From Methylorubrum populi (GTDB taxonomy: Bacteria > Pseudomonadota > Alphaproteobacteria > Rhizobiales > Beijerinckiaceae), in contig DYYG01000039.1 in NCBI GenBank assembly GCA_020741775.1, positions 1-64,000 on the forward strand: DNA of 64,000 nt, in the 5' to 3' direction. The notes under the pieces were generated by a model, which saw only the letters and a program-made list of their open reading frames with translations, made no database searches and was not told the origin of the DNA. Every line of letters begins with the position of its first letter. Within the stretch, counting starts at the first letter, position 1. Position numbers and translations under genes: made by a program. This document shows, one piece after another, positions 7,539-17,719 of the stretch.

Positions 7539-8714
7539 ATGCCAACCTCAACCGCATTCCGCCGTGGCCCGGGGCTCGCCGCTGCCTGCCTCGCCATCCT
7601 CGTCCTGCAGGGCTGCAAGCCGGCGGCGGACGGCCAGCCCGCGGGCGGGACCGGAGCGGCGGATGCAGCCCCCGACGTCTCGACGGTCACGGCCGAGGCG
7701 GTCTCGGTGCCGCGCACGCTCGACCTGCCGGGCCGCCTGACATCGACGCGTGTTGCCGAGGTCAGGGCCCAGGTCTCCGGCATCATCCAGGAGCGCGCCT
7801 TCGAGGAAGGCAGCCTCGTGGCCAAGGGCGACGTCCTCTTCCGGATCGACCCTGCCGTCTACCGGGCCGAGGTCGACGCCAAGGCCGCCGCGCTCGCCCG
7901 GGCCGAGGCGACCAAGGTTCAGGCGCAGCGCCAATCGGAGCGCACCGAGACGCTGCTGGAGCGTCAGGCAGCGAGCGCCGCCCAGCAGGACATCGCCATC
8001 GCCGCCCTGCGCCAGGCCGAGGCCGACGTCGCGAGCGCCAAGGCACAGCTCGCCCGCGCCCGGATCGACCTCGACTACGCCACGGTGCGCGCGCCCATCG
8101 CCGGCCGCATCGGCCGGGCCCTCGTGACAGAAGGGGCGCTGGTCGGCCAGGGCGACGCGACCAAGCTCGCGTTGATCCAGCAGGTCGACCCGATCTTCGC
8201 CGACTTCAACGCCCCTGCCGTCGATCCGAGCCGGCTCGCCGAGCGCGTCTCGGGGAAGGAGGAGACGGAGGTACACTTGGTCCTCCCGGACGGCTCGCTC
8301 CATACCGACGCCGGGCGCCTGCTGTTCACGGACGTGAGCGTCGACCCCGGAACCGGCCAGGTCAGCCTCCGCGCCACGTTCCCGAACCCGAAGGTCGCCC
8401 TGCTTCCGGGCACCTATGTCCGCGTCCGCGTCGCGCAGGGCATGCGACCGGGCGCGGTCATCGTCCCGGCCCAAGCGATCCAGCGGTCGAGCGCCGGCGT
8501 CGCGCAGGTCTACGTGGTCGGCGACGACAGGACCGTGGGGCTGCGGCCCGTTCGGGCGGGGGCGCTGACGGATGCCGGCTGGATCGTCGAAGACGGTCTC
8601 AAGACCGGCGAGACCGTTGTGGTCGAGGGCTTCCAGAGGCTGCAGCCCGGCATCGCGGTCAACCCGTCACCCTGGCAGGTGCCCCGGACGTCTTCGGCCT
8701 CCGTGAAGCCCTGA
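7539..8714 (+). CDS. RND efflux periplasmic adaptor lipoprotein (MexA/AcrA type)
   Basis: The membrane-fusion subunit of a tripartite efflux pump, 391 aa. I start at ATG 7539 because it leads straight into a lipoprotein signal with lipobox LQGC (Cys26). Upstream in-frame sequence lacks this character. The body shows the barrel-sandwich halves (VAEVRAQVSGIIQERAFEEG and YATVRAPIAGRIGRALV) around a long helical hairpin (about residues 100-165). Beta-barrel and membrane-proximal domains follow (PGTYVRVRVAQGMRPGAVIV). It lies between the TetR gene and the pump and is almost certainly co-transcribed with it. No outer-membrane channel gene follows, so a channel encoded elsewhere must be shared. Confidence 0.92.
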   Translation: MPTSTAFRRGPGLAAACLAILVLQGCKPAADGQPAGGTGAADAAPDVSTVTAEAVSVPRTLDLPGRLTSTRVAEVRAQVSGIIQERAFEEGSLVAKGDVLFRIDPAVYRAEVDAKAAALARAEATKVQAQRQSERTETLLERQAASAAQQDIAIAALRQAEADVASAKAQLARARIDLDYATVRAPIAGRIGRALVTEGALVGQGDATKLALIQQVDPIFADFNAPAVDPSRLAERVSGKEETEVHLVLPDGSLHTDAGRLLFTDVSVDPGTGQVSLRATFPNPKVALLPGTYVRVRVAQGMRPGAVIVPAQAIQRSSAGVAQVYVVGDDRTVGLRPVRAGALTDAGWIVEDGLKTGETVVVEGFQRLQPGIAVNPSPWQVPRTSSASVKP

Positions 8715-8750
8715 CCGCCGCCGGAACCGGACCGCCAGGATCGCACCACC

Positions 8751-11700
8751 ATGACCCGCTTCTTCATCGAGCGCCCGATCTTCGCCTGGGCAGTCTCCAT
8801 CTTCATCATGCTGGTGGGGGCGATCTCCATCGCCTACCTGCCGGTCTCGCAATACCCGGACGTCGCCCCGGTCACGATCCAGGTGACGGCGACCTATCCG
8901 GGCGCCCCGCCGGAGCGGCTCTACGACGGCGTCACCCGCATCATCGAGGAGGAGCTCAACGGCATCCCGGGGCTGATGTACTTCGAGAGTACCAGCGACA
9001 CCTCCGGCATGGCGCAGATCATGGCCTCCTTCGCGCCGGGCTCGGACCCGTCGAAGGCGACGGTCGCGGTCCAGAACCGGATCAAGCGCATCGAGGCGCG
9101 CCTTCCGCGCGCGGTGACCCAGCAGGGTGTCGTCGTCGAGGAGGCCAGCACCAGCTTCCTCCAGTTCGTCACCGTCTCGTCGAAGGACGGTGCCTTGAGC
9201 GAATCCGATCTCGGCGACCTCGCTGCCCGCCGCCTCCTCGGCGAGTTGCGGCGGGTGCCGGGCGTCGGCCGGGCGACCTTGTTCTCGTCCGAGAAGGCGC
9301 TGCGCATCTGGATCGATCCGGTCAAGCTCGTCGGCTTCGGCATGACGCCGGGCGACGTCACGGCCGCCGTGGGCGCGCAGAACGCGCAGGTGGCCTCCGG
9401 CATCGTCGGCGCGCAGCCGGCAATGCCGGACCAGCGCATCGCCGCCAACGTCCTGGTGAAGGGTCAGCTCACCAGTGTCGCCGAGTTCGGGGAGATCGTG
9501 CTGCGCGCCAACCCGGACGGTTCGCTGGTGCGCCTGCGCGATGTCGCCGAGGTCGAACTCGGCGGCCAGTCCTACACCATGCAGACCCGCCTCGACGGGC
9601 GCCCCGCCGCCGGCATCGGCATCCAGCTCGCCCCGGGCGCGAACGCCCTCGCCGCCGCCAGCGGCGTCAGGGCGAAGCTCGCCCAGCTCCAGCGTACGCT
9701 GCCGGCCAACGTGAGCGTCACGGTGCCCTACGACACCACGCCCTTCGTCGAGGTATCGATCAAGAAGGTGCTGATGACGCTGGCCGAGGCGATGGCGTTG
9801 GTCTTCGCGGTGATGTTCCTGTTCCTGCAGAACGTCCGCTACACTCTCATCCCCACGATCGTCGTGCCGGTCGCCCTGCTCGGCACCTGCGGCGCGCTGC
9901 TGGTCGCTGGCTTCTCGATCAACGTGCTGACCATGTTCGGCATGGTGCTCGCCATCGGCATCCTCGTCGATGACGCCATCGTTGTGGTCGAGAACGTCGA
10001 ACGCATCATGGGCGAGGAAGGGCTTCCTCCGCGGGAGGCCACCGCCAAGGCCATGGGTCAGATCACCGGCGCTATCGTCGGTATCACCTCGGTGCTGGTC
10101 GCCGTGTTCGTGCCGCTCGCCTTCTTCCCAGGGTCGGTCGGGGTGATCTACCGCCAGTTCGCGGTCAGCATGGCGACCTCCATCGCTTTCTCGGCCTTCC
10201 TGGCTTTGTCCCTGACCCCCGCCCTTTGCGCCACCCTGCTCAAGCCCGTCGAGAAGGGGCAGGGCCACGCCAAGGGCGGATTCTTCGGCTGGTTCAACCG
10301 CCGCTTCCGGGCCGGCACGCTGGCCTACCGATCCGGCGTCGCGAGCCTGCTGCGCCGACCGGTGCGGGCGCTCCTCGTCTACGCCGTGCTCGTCTCCGCC
10401 CTCGGCTGGGGCTACCTGCGCATGCCGTCGAGCTTCCTGCCGACCGAAGACCAGGGCTACGTCATCGTCGATGCGCAGACCCCGCCGGAAGCGGCTACCG
10501 GGCGAACCCTCGACGTGGCCAAGCGGATCGAGGAGCACTTCGCCAAGGAGCCCGGCATCGACAATCAGACGCTGCTCCTCGGGTTTGGCTTCTCCGGCCA
10601 GGGCCAGAACGCGGCGCTTAACTTCGTCGGGTTGAAACCCTGGGGCGAGCGCGGGCCGAACGACGGCGCCGACGCGATCGCAGCCCGCGCCAACGCCGCG
10701 CTCGGAGGCATGCCCGACGCCATCGCCATGTCGCTCTCGCCGCCGGCCATCGACTCGCTTGGCAATTCCAGCGGCTTCGCCTTCCGCCTCCAGGACAAGG
10801 CGCAACAGGGCCACGCGGCGCTGGCGGCGGCGCGCGACCAGCTGCTCAAGGCGGCGAGCCAGAGCCCGATCCTGCAGGGTGTCTACGTCGAGGGCCTGCC
10901 GACCGCGCCGCAGATCGAGCTCGTCCTCGACAGGCAGAAGGCCAACGCGCTCGGCGTCACCTTCGCCGACATCAACGACGCGCTCTCGACGAGCCTCGGC
11001 TCGGCCTACGTCAACGACTTCCCGAACCAAGCGCGGATGCAGCGGGTCATCGTCCAGGCCGAGGCGTCCCGGCGGATGAAGGCGGAGGATCTGCTCGATC
11101 TCAACGTTCGCAACGCCAAGGGCCAGATGGTGCCGCTGCAATCCTTCGCGCGGGTGCAGTGGGCGATGGGCCCGTCGCAGGTCGTGGGCTTCAACGGCTA
11201 CCCGAGCATCAAGATCTCTGGCATCGCCGCCCCGGGCTATGCGAGCGGTGATGCCATGGCCGAGATGGAACGCCTCGCCGGGCAATTGCCGCCGGGCTTC
11301 GACTTCGCCTGGACCGGGCAATCGCTGCAGGAGAAGCTCTCGGGCTCGCAGGCGATCTACCTGCTCGCGCTGGCGCTGTTCTGCGTCTTCCTCTGCCTCG
11401 CCGCACTCTACGAAAGCTGGTCGATCCCGCTCGCCGTGCTGCTCGTGGTGCCGACCGGCGTGGTCGGCGCGGTCTTCGCCATGCTGCTGCGGGACATGCC
11501 GAACGACGTTTACTTCAAGGTCGGCCTGATCACGGTGATCGGCCTGACGGCGAAGAACGCCATCCTCATCATCGAGGTCGCCAAGGACCTCGTCCAGCAG
11601 GGCCGGTCCGTGCGCGAGGCGGCGCTGGAGGCGTGCGAACTGCGCTTCAGACCCATCGTGATGACCTCCTTCGCCTTCATCCTGGGCGTGGTGCCGCTCG

Positions 11701-11906
11701 CCATCGCGACGGGAGCCAGCATGAACAGCCAGCGGGCCATTGGCACCGGCGTGCTCGGCGGCATGATTACGGCGACCGTGCTGGCCGTGTTCGTCACGCC
11801 CTTGTTCTACGTCCTGATCGCGCGAGCCTTTCCGTCGCGCAAGGACACGTGGACCAAGGACGGCCAAGCCGAGGCTCCGACCGCCCACGGCATCCCGGCG
11901 GGCTGA
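8751..11906 (+). CDS. RND multidrug efflux pump, AcrB/MexB type
   Basis: An inner-membrane, proton-driven drug exporter of 1051 residues, the full family length with 12 transmembrane helices and two large periplasmic loops. The start MTRFFIERPIFAWAVSIFIM is typical of the HAE1 group. The proton-relay aspartates fall at residues 407-408 in GILVDDAIVVVE, the same numbering as AcrB, and the matching lysine is in GLTAKNAILIIE. It is preceded by its adaptor after a 36-base gap. Substrates cannot be read from sequence; hydrophobic and amphiphilic compounds are usual. The gene appears intact. Confidence 0.95.
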   Translation: MTRFFIERPIFAWAVSIFIMLVGAISIAYLPVSQYPDVAPVTIQVTATYPGAPPERLYDGVTRIIEEELNGIPGLMYFESTSDTSGMAQIMASFAPGSDPSKATVAVQNRIKRIEARLPRAVTQQGVVVEEASTSFLQFVTVSSKDGALSESDLGDLAARRLLGELRRVPGVGRATLFSSEKALRIWIDPVKLVGFGMTPGDVTAAVGAQNAQVASGIVGAQPAMPDQRIAANVLVKGQLTSVAEFGEIVLRANPDGSLVRLRDVAEVELGGQSYTMQTRLDGRPAAGIGIQLAPGANALAAASGVRAKLAQLQRTLPANVSVTVPYDTTPFVEVSIKKVLMTLAEAMALVFAVMFLFLQNVRYTLIPTIVVPVALLGTCGALLVAGFSINVLTMFGMVLAIGILVDDAIVVVENVERIMGEEGLPPREATAKAMGQITGAIVGITSVLVAVFVPLAFFPGSVGVIYRQFAVSMATSIAFSAFLALSLTPALCATLLKPVEKGQGHAKGGFFGWFNRRFRAGTLAYRSGVASLLRRPVRALLVYAVLVSALGWGYLRMPSSFLPTEDQGYVIVDAQTPPEAATGRTLDVAKRIEEHFAKEPGIDNQTLLLGFGFSGQGQNAALNFVGLKPWGERGPNDGADAIAARANAALGGMPDAIAMSLSPPAIDSLGNSSGFAFRLQDKAQQGHAALAAARDQLLKAASQSPILQGVYVEGLPTAPQIELVLDRQKANALGVTFADINDALSTSLGSAYVNDFPNQARMQRVIVQAEASRRMKAEDLLDLNVRNAKGQMVPLQSFARVQWAMGPSQVVGFNGYPSIKISGIAAPGYASGDAMAEMERLAGQLPPGFDFAWTGQSLQEKLSGSQAIYLLALALFCVFLCLAALYESWSIPLAVLLVVPTGVVGAVFAMLLRDMPNDVYFKVGLITVIGLTAKNAILIIEVAKDLVQQGRSVREAALEACELRFRPIVMTSFAFILGVVPLAIATGASMNSQRAIGTGVLGGMITATVLAVFVTPLFYVLIARAFPSRKDTWTKDGQAEAPTAHGIPAG

Positions 11907-12132
11907 GCCCTGCGCCACGAGCTCAAGGCCTCGCCCGGCGGAGGTTGCGCGACCGCGTCACCCTCGCGGTCCGCGATGGCGGACGGCCCGCTTCATCATC
12001 CCCCCGGCACACCGGCGATGAGGAGGTCGTGGCCGCCCGGACCGGCCCTTCCATGCCAATGACAGCGCTCGGCGGCCAAGCGGCCATTCCAGCCGCTCTG
12101 CCCGAGAAGCCACTGAGGGCACCTCACCATCT

Positions 12133-12237
12133 AGGGCATTTTCCGTGATCCGTGATCACGGAAAATGCCCTATCTGCTTGAGCGTGCCGCATTTTCTCTC
12201 GCGGAACCGGCAGCCACTTCCGCGGAAAATGCTCTAG
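12133..12237 (+). repeat. Bipartite palindromic repeat element, copy A
   Basis: The first module is a perfect 18-bp stem (12133-12150 with 12154-12171) around a 3-base loop. After about 20 bases a second hairpin follows, with arms CATTTTC/GAAAATG and a centre CGGAACCGG..CCACTTCCGCGG, ending GCTCTAG. The same two-module layout occurs at 33452-33555, and a single second module lies at 47717-47770. This is a REP/RIME-like dispersed element of Rhizobiales type. Confidence 0.7.
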
Positions 12238-12246
12238 CAGGCTGTT

Positions 12247-12640
12247 ATGGACCTGCCGGCTGGGAGACTCGGACGATGGGTCAGGAGCCTATGCCGGCAA
12301 GCCGACCCGTCCGATGTGTCCGATGACGAACGGGCGTCGGTCGCCCCATCTCTGATGCTGGTGCGCGAGGAGGCGGACCAGCGCGGGCATCCGTTGCGGG
12401 CAGTGTTCAACGGGTTGCGCGACGTGGTGAAGACGAGCGCACCGTGGCGCTGGATGCCCGGCGACCTGCCGCCATGGCTTGCCTCCTCAAGATGAAGCTG
12501 CGGCGGTCTCCCAGCAGGCCCAGCACTGGTCGTCGGCGGGCTGCTGCGAGCAACTCTCGACAGCCGAACGCTTCGCTCGTCGAGGCGCCTCGTGCAGGCG
12601 TCAAGCTGCAGGCCGCCTGGCGACCGAGGGCATGGTCGGG
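12247..12640 (+). pseudogene. IS5-family transposase remnant (N-terminal part, frameshifted)
   Basis: The first frame from 12247 encodes DPSDVSDDERASVAPSLML, then HPLRAVFNGLRDVVKTSAPW and RWMPGDLPPW. These match the N-terminal domain of IS5-group transposases. A frame change near 12480 then continues with AVSQQAQHWSSAGCCEQLST and ASCRRQAAGR, the next block of the same domain. The catalytic DDE domain is absent. The remnant lies between the repeat at 12133-12237 and the kdp leader, so an insertion event once reached this intergenic region. Confidence 0.7.
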
Positions 12641-12667
12641 AAGCCCCGGACGAAGCTCGGAATCGGG

Positions 12668-12726
12668 CCGATCCTAATGAGATCCTTATAGGATCGCCTC
12701 CCTTTCCGTCTCGAACCCTAACGCGG
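12668..12726 (+). repeat. ~60-bp repeat upstream of kdp operon (copy 1)
   Basis: This segment runs from CCGATCCTAATGAG to CTCGAACCCTAACGCG and aligns along its length with the reverse complement of 22094-22153, at roughly three matches in four by eye. It contains an inner palindrome CGATCCTA...TAGGATCG. It lies 80 bases before the first small gene of the kdp operon, so it is either a mobile repeat or part of the promoter region. Confidence 0.55.
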
Positions 12727-12805
12727 TTCCCGTCCACATTCAGGGCCGGCCCAGGTCGGTCGCGGCGCGTCCGCGGCCGAGGGGCCGAATGGATACGGAC
12801 ACACC

Positions 12806-12889
12806 ATGCTCGACATCGTCTTCCTGCTCGGCGGCCTCGCCTTCTTCGGCCTGGTCGCTGGCTACGCCGCGCTCTGCGAGCGCCTCTGA
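12806..12889 (+). CDS. Tiny membrane peptide at head of kdp operon, 27 aa
   Basis: ATG at 12806 opens a 27-codon frame, MLDIVFLLGGLAFFGLVAGY followed by AALCERL. It is one hydrophobic helix with a short charged end. It lies 11 bases before kdpF and in the same direction. Comparable tiny genes precede kdpF in other alphaproteobacterial kdp operons, as I recall them. The likely role is an accessory subunit or stabiliser of the KdpFABC complex. It is too short for most gene finders. Confidence 0.6.
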   Translation: MLDIVFLLGGLAFFGLVAGYAALCERL

Positions 12890-12900
12890 GGCACGCCTCC

Positions 12901-12990
12901 ATGACCCTCGATCTCGCCCTCGGCGCCCTCGTGACCGCCGGGCTCCTGGCCTACCTCACCTACGCCCTTGTCCGCCCCGAGCGGTTCTGA
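12901..12990 (+). CDS. kdpF: KdpF, small subunit of the K+-transporting ATPase
   Basis: A 29-residue single-helix protein, MTLDLALGALVTAGLLAYLT then YALVRPERF. The ending Y-L/A-x-RPExF is characteristic of KdpF. In known systems KdpF is a lipid-like stabiliser of the KdpFABC complex in the inner membrane. It stands 23 bases before kdpA in the usual order. Confidence 0.88.
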   Translation: MTLDLALGALVTAGLLAYLTYALVRPERF

Positions 12991-13013
12991 GCGGCTGAGC
13001 ACGGACTTCCCCC

Positions 13014-14729
13014 ATGACAATCAATGGCTGGATGCAGATCGCGCTCTACTGCGCGGTCGTCCTGGCGCTCACGAAGCCGCTCGGGGCCTACATGACCCGC
13101 GTCTTCACCGGCGAGCGCACCCTTCTCTCGCCCGTGCTCGCCCCCGTCGAGCGCAGGCTTTACCGCGTCGCCGGCATCGACAGCCGCCAGGAGCAGACTT
13201 GGCTCGGCTACGCCGGGGCGATGCTCCTCTTCAACCTCCTCGGGTTCGTCCTGCTCTACGCACTCCTGCGCCTGCAGGGGGGGCTGCCCTTCAACCCAGC
13301 CGACCAAGCTGCGGTGGCACCGGACCTCGCCTTCAATACGTCGACGAGCTTCGTGACCAACACCAACTGGCAGTCCTACGGCGGCGAGACCACGCTGTCG
13401 TACCTGAGCCAGATGCTCGGGCTGACGCACCAGAACTTCGTCTCGGCCGCCTCCGGCATGGCGGTGGCGGTGGCGCTGATCCGCGGCTTCGCCCGGGCCT
13501 CGACAAAAACACTGGGCTCGTTCTGGGTCGATATGACCCGTGCGACCCTCTACGTGCTGCTGCCGCTCTGCATCGTGCTGGCCCTGTTCTACGTCTCCCA
13601 GGGCATGCCGCAGACGCTCGGCGCCTACGTCGAGGCCACGACGCTTGAGGGCGCCAAGCAGACCATCGCGGTCGGGCCCGTGGCGAGCCAGGTCGCGATC
13701 AAGATGCTCGGCACCAACGGCGGCGGCTTCTTCAACGCCAACGCGGCCCATCCCTTCGAGAACCCGACGGCTCTCTCGAACTTCCTGCAAATGCTGTCGA
13801 TCTTCGTGATCGGCGCAGCGCTGACGAACGTCTTCGGCCGCATGGTCGGGGACGAGCGCCAGGGCTGGGCGATCCTGGCCGCCATGGGCCTGCTCTTCGT
13901 CGTCGGCGTCGCGGTGACCTACTGGGCCGAGGCCAACGCATACGGCGTCCTCTCCAACCTCGGACTGAGCGGCGGCAACATGGAGGGCAAGGAGGTCCGC
14001 TTCGGCATTGCCGCATCCGCCCTGTTCGCGGTGATCACCACCGCCGCGTCCTGCGGCGCGGTCAACGCCATGCACGACTCCTTCACAGCGCTCGGCGGCC
14101 TGATCCCGCTCCTCAACATGCAACTCGGCGAGGTCATCATCGGCGGCGTCGGCGCGGGCCTCTACGGCATGCTGATCTTCGTCGTGGTGGCGATCTTCGT
14201 GGCCGGCCTGATGGTCGGCCGCACGCCCGAGTATCTCGGCAAGAAGATCGAGGCGCGCGAAGTGAAGATGGCCATGCTCGGCATCCTCTGCCTGCCCCTG
14301 ATGATGCTGGGCTTCACGGCGCTCGCCACGGTGGTGCCGGCCGGGCTCGCCGGGCCCGCCAATGCCGGACCGCACGGCTTCACGGAGATCCTCTACGCCT
14401 ACACCTCGGCGGCGGCCAACAACGGCTCGGCCTTCGGCGGGCTCACGGCCAACACTCTGTTCTACAACACCACGCTCGCCATCGGCATGCTCGTGGGCCG
14501 GTTCTTCGTGAAGATCCCGGTGCTCGCCATCGCGGGTTCGCTCGCCGCCAAGAAGCGGCTGCCGGCTTCCGCCGGCACCTTCCCGACCCATGGCGGCCTG
14601 TTCGTCGGCCTGCTGGTCGGCGTCGTGCTCATCATCGGCGGCCTGACCTTCTTCCCGTCGCTGGCGCTCGGCCCGGTGGTCGAGCACTTCGCCGGGGCGG
14701 CGGGCCAGACCTTCGCGACGGGAGGCTGA
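13014..14729 (+). CDS. kdpA: KdpA, K+-selective channel subunit of KdpFABC
   Basis: The potassium-selective subunit in the inner membrane, 571 aa with about ten helices. The four selectivity-filter-like loops are visible: [21 protein letters not shown] sequence near residue 110, [19 protein letters not shown] near 235, [14 protein letters not shown] near 350, and [12 protein letters not shown] near 465. Length and order match the family. It receives K+ from the periplasm and delivers it to KdpB. The gene lies between kdpF and a small extra gene and appears intact. Confidence 0.97.
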   Translation: MTINGWMQIALYCAVVLALTKPLGAYMTRVFTGERTLLSPVLAPVERRLYRVAGIDSRQEQTWLGYAGAMLLFNLLGFVLLYALLRLQGGLPFNPADQAAVAPDLAFNTSTSFVTNTNWQSYGGETTLSYLSQMLGLTHQNFVSAASGMAVAVALIRGFARASTKTLGSFWVDMTRATLYVLLPLCIVLALFYVSQGMPQTLGAYVEATTLEGAKQTIAVGPVASQVAIKMLGTNGGGFFNANAAHPFENPTALSNFLQMLSIFVIGAALTNVFGRMVGDERQGWAILAAMGLLFVVGVAVTYWAEANAYGVLSNLGLSGGNMEGKEVRFGIAASALFAVITTAASCGAVNAMHDSFTALGGLIPLLNMQLGEVIIGGVGAGLYGMLIFVVVAIFVAGLMVGRTPEYLGKKIEAREVKMAMLGILCLPLMMLGFTALATVVPAGLAGPANAGPHGFTEILYAYTSAAANNGSAFGGLTANTLFYNTTLAIGMLVGRFFVKIPVLAIAGSLAAKKRLPASAGTFPTHGGLFVGLLVGVVLIIGGLTFFPSLALGPVVEHFAGAAGQTFATGG

Positions 14730-14730
14730 G

Positions 14731-14928
14731 ATGTCCCGCACCCTCTCGAACCGTCGCGCCCCGCGCCATCACCCGATGCCGCATCGGCCAGCACGGCGGC
14801 GGGACCAGACCGGTTCCCCTCCGTTGCGGACCTCTGACCTCATGCTCGCCCTGCTCGGCGTGGCCTTGCTCGGTGGCCTCGTCCTGGTGGCGGCCTTCAC
14901 CCGGGCCGGCGGCGCGACCGCCCCCTGA
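14731..14928 (+). CDS. Small single-helix membrane protein between kdpA and kdpB, 65 aa
   Basis: The frame starts one base after the kdpA stop. A basic N-terminus (RRAPRHHPMPHRPARRRD) is followed by one strong hydrophobic helix (LMLALLGVALLGGLVLVAAF) and a short outer tail. Canonical kdpFABC operons have no gene here, so this is a lineage addition. Its tight packing between structural genes suggests a role as a small extra subunit or assembly factor. The true start could be ATG 14841, just ahead of the helix, which would give a KdpF-sized peptide of about 28 residues. Confidence 0.6.
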   Translation: MSRTLSNRRAPRHHPMPHRPARRRDQTGSPPLRTSDLMLALLGVALLGGLVLVAAFTRAGGATAP

Positions 14929-14990
14929 ACCGGCAAGGCCCGGCGCCGCTCGCCGGGCCTCCTCGCCCCTCTCCGGACACCTGAAACCCC

Positions 14991-17081
14991 ATGTCCCGCA
15001 AGACCTCCTCCTTGTTCGGCGCCGCCCCGGTCGGGCTTGCGCTCATCGGCTCCGTCAGGAAGCTCGACCCCCGCGCCATGATCCGCAACCCGGTCATGTT
15101 CGTCGTCGAGGTCGTGGCCGCGCTGACCACCGTGCTGTTCGTCCGCGATCTCGCGACCGGGGGCAGCGACCTGTTCTTCTCCGGCCAGATCATCCTCTGG
15201 CTGTGGTTCACCCTGCTATTCGCTAACTTCGCCGAGGCGCTGGCGGAGGGACGCGGCAAGGCCCAGGCCGACAGCCTCAGGCGCACCCGCACCGAGATGA
15301 TGGCCAAGCGCCTGACGGGACAGGGCCGCAACTACGAGACCGTCCCGGGCACGTCCCTCAAGGTTGGCGACTTGGTGCTCGTCGAGGCGGGCGATCTCAT
15401 CCCCTCCGACGGCGAGGTGGTCGTCGGCGTGGCCTCGGTGAACGAGGCGGCCATCACGGGTGAGTCGGCGCCGGTCATCCGCGAGTCCGGCGGTGACCGT
15501 TCGGCGGTCACGGGCGGCACCCAGGTTCTGTCGGACGAGATCCAGGTCCGCATCACGGCTGCGGCCGGATCGACCTTCGTCGACCGGATGATTGCCCTCG
15601 TGGAGGGCGCGGCGCGGCAGAAGACGCCGAACGAGATCGCCCTGAACATCCTGCTCGCCGGCCTCACCATCGTCTTCGTCTTCGCGGTGGCGACCATCCC
15701 GAGCTTCGCGAGCTATGCCGGCGGGTCCATCCCGGTCATCGTGCTGGTGGCCCTCTTCGTGACCTTGATCCCGACCACCATCGGTGCGCTGCTCTCGGCC
15801 ATCGGCATCGCCGGCATGGACCGGCTGGTGCGCTTCAACGTCCTGGCCATGTCGGGCCGCGCCGTCGAGGCGGCGGGCGACGTCGACACGCTGCTCCTCG
15901 ACAAGACCGGCACGATCACCCTCGGCAACCGGCAGGCCACCGAATTCCGCCCCGTCCGCAGCGTCTCCGAGCAGGACCTGGCCAATGCCGCGCAACTCGC
16001 CTCGCTCGCCGACGAGACGCCGGAGGGGCGCTCCATCGTCGTGCTCGCCAAGGAGAAATATGGCATCCGCGCCCGCGACATGGCCGGGCTCAACGCCACC
16101 TTCGTCCCCTTCACCGCTCAGTCGCGCATGAGCGGCGTCGATTTGGAGGGCGCCTCCATCCGCAAGGGTGCGGTCGAGGCCGTCATCGCCTCGGTTTCCG
16201 GGCAGCCGATGGCGACCCGCGGCTCCAACGCCGCCCTGGCCTATCACCCGGCCGCCGAGACCGACATCGTGGGCGAGATCCGCGCCATCGCCGAGGACAT
16301 CGCCAAGGCCGGCGGCACGCCGCTCGCCGTGGCCAAGGACGGGCGCCTGCTCGGCGTCGTGTACCTGAAGGACATCGTGAAGGGGGGGATCCGCGAGCGC
16401 TTCGCTGAGCTGCGCCGCATGGGCATCCGCACCGTGATGATCACCGGCGACAACCCGATGACCGCCGCCGCCATCGCGGCGGAGGCGGGTGTGGACGATT
16501 TCCTCGCCCAGGCCACCCCCGAGGACAAGCTGGCGCTGATCCGGCGCGAGCAGGCGGAGGGCAAGCTCGTCGCCATGTGCGGCGACGGCACCAACGACGC
16601 CCCCGCGCTCGCTCAGGCGGATGTCGGCGTGGCGATGAACACCGGCACGGTGGCGGCGCGCGAGGCCGGCAACATGGTCGACCTCGACAGCGACCCGACC
16701 AAGCTCATCGAGATCGTCGGCATCGGCAAGCAGCTTCTGATGACCCGCGGTGCCCTGACGACGTTCTCCATCGCTAACGACGTGGCCAAATACTTCGCCA
16801 TCATCCCGGCGATGTTCCTGACGCTCTACCCGCAGCTCCAAGCGCTGAACGTGATGGGGCTCTCCTCACCGCAGAGCGCGATCCTGTCGGCGATCATCTT
16901 CAACACCCTCGTCATCGTCGCCCTGATCCCGCTCGCCCTGAAGGGCGTGACCTACCGCCCGGTCGGCGCGGCCGCACTGCTGCGGCGCAACCTCCTCGTC
17001 TACGGGCTCGGCGGCATCCTGGTGCCCTTTGTGGCCATCAAGGCCATCGACCTCGCCGTCACCGCCCTCCATCTCGCCTGA
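14991..17081 (+). CDS. kdpB: KdpB, P-type ATPase subunit of K+ importer
   Basis: The ATP-hydrolysing subunit of KdpFABC, 696 aa, in the inner membrane. The phosphorylation motif DKTGT is at residues 304-308 with Asp304 as the phosphate acceptor. The actuator loop TGESAPV begins at 157, and the hinge [19 protein letters not shown] is near 532. Length and motif spacing match the family. It follows kdpA and the small extra gene and precedes kdpC by 23 bases. It appears intact. Confidence 0.97.
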   Translation: MSRKTSSLFGAAPVGLALIGSVRKLDPRAMIRNPVMFVVEVVAALTTVLFVRDLATGGSDLFFSGQIILWLWFTLLFANFAEALAEGRGKAQADSLRRTRTEMMAKRLTGQGRNYETVPGTSLKVGDLVLVEAGDLIPSDGEVVVGVASVNEAAITGESAPVIRESGGDRSAVTGGTQVLSDEIQVRITAAAGSTFVDRMIALVEGAARQKTPNEIALNILLAGLTIVFVFAVATIPSFASYAGGSIPVIVLVALFVTLIPTTIGALLSAIGIAGMDRLVRFNVLAMSGRAVEAAGDVDTLLLDKTGTITLGNRQATEFRPVRSVSEQDLANAAQLASLADETPEGRSIVVLAKEKYGIRARDMAGLNATFVPFTAQSRMSGVDLEGASIRKGAVEAVIASVSGQPMATRGSNAALAYHPAAETDIVGEIRAIAEDIAKAGGTPLAVAKDGRLLGVVYLKDIVKGGIRERFAELRRMGIRTVMITGDNPMTAAAIAAEAGVDDFLAQATPEDKLALIRREQAEGKLVAMCGDGTNDAPALAQADVGVAMNTGTVAAREAGNMVDLDSDPTKLIEIVGIGKQLLMTRGALTTFSIANDVAKYFAIIPAMFLTLYPQLQALNVMGLSSPQSAILSAIIFNTLVIVALIPLALKGVTYRPVGAAALLRRNLLVYGLGGILVPFVAIKAIDLAVTALHLA

Positions 17082-17104
17082 ACGAAAGGTCTCGGAGACC
17101 TCCC

Positions 17105-17710
17105 ATGTTGAGCCAGCTTCGTCCCGCCCTCGTCCTGCTCGTCGCCCTGACGGCGGTCACCGGCCTCGCCTATCCCCTCGCCATCACCGGCATCGCTGGG
17201 GCGATCTTCCCGGCTGAGGCCGCGGGCAGCCTGGTCGAGCGCGACGGCAAGGTCATCGGCTCCAGCCTGATCGGCCAGAGCTTCACCGGTGAGGGCTACT
17301 TCCACGGCCGCCCCTCAGCCACCACGGCGGCCGATCCGGCCGACGCGAGCAAGACCGTCCCGGCGCCCTACAACGCGGCGAACTCCGCCGGCTCGAACCT
17401 CGGGCCGACGAGCGCGGCACTTTCCGAGCGTGTGAAGGGTGACCTCGACGCGCTCCGAGCGGAGAACCCTCGACAACCGGTGCCGGTCGACCTCGTGACC
17501 ACGAGCGGCTCGGGGCTCGACCCGGACGTTTCGCCAGAGGCCGCCCTGTTCCAGGTCCCCCGCGTCGCCAAGGCGCGCAGCCTGCCCGAGGACAAGCTGC
17601 GCGACCTCGTCGCCGGCCAGGTTCAGGGCCGCACCCTCGGCCTCCTCGGCGAGCCGCGCGTCAATGTCCTGGCGCTCAACCTTGCCCTGGACGACCTCGC
17701 CCATCGCTGA
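17105..17710 (+). CDS. kdpC: KdpC, accessory subunit of K+-transporting ATPase
   Basis: A 201-residue protein with one N-terminal membrane helix ([20 protein letters not shown]) and a periplasmic/peripheral domain. It carries the KdpC signatures [28 protein letters not shown] and [17 protein letters not shown]. KdpC is needed for assembly and activity of KdpFABC. It is followed after 9 bases by kdpD, so transport and control genes form one operon. Confidence 0.96.
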   Translation: MLSQLRPALVLLVALTAVTGLAYPLAITGIAGAIFPAEAAGSLVERDGKVIGSSLIGQSFTGEGYFHGRPSATTAADPADASKTVPAPYNAANSAGSNLGPTSAALSERVKGDLDALRAENPRQPVPVDLVTTSGSGLDPDVSPEAALFQVPRVAKARSLPEDKLRDLVAGQVQGRTLGLLGEPRVNVLALNLALDDLAHR

Positions 17711-17719
17711 GGAGCCATC

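Noticed and set aside
8667..11918. 1083-residue open frame on the minus strand opposite the RND pump
   Set aside because: It is the antisense of a clear RND gene, rich in Gly/Arg/His/Asp without domains; long antisense frames are expected at this GC level.
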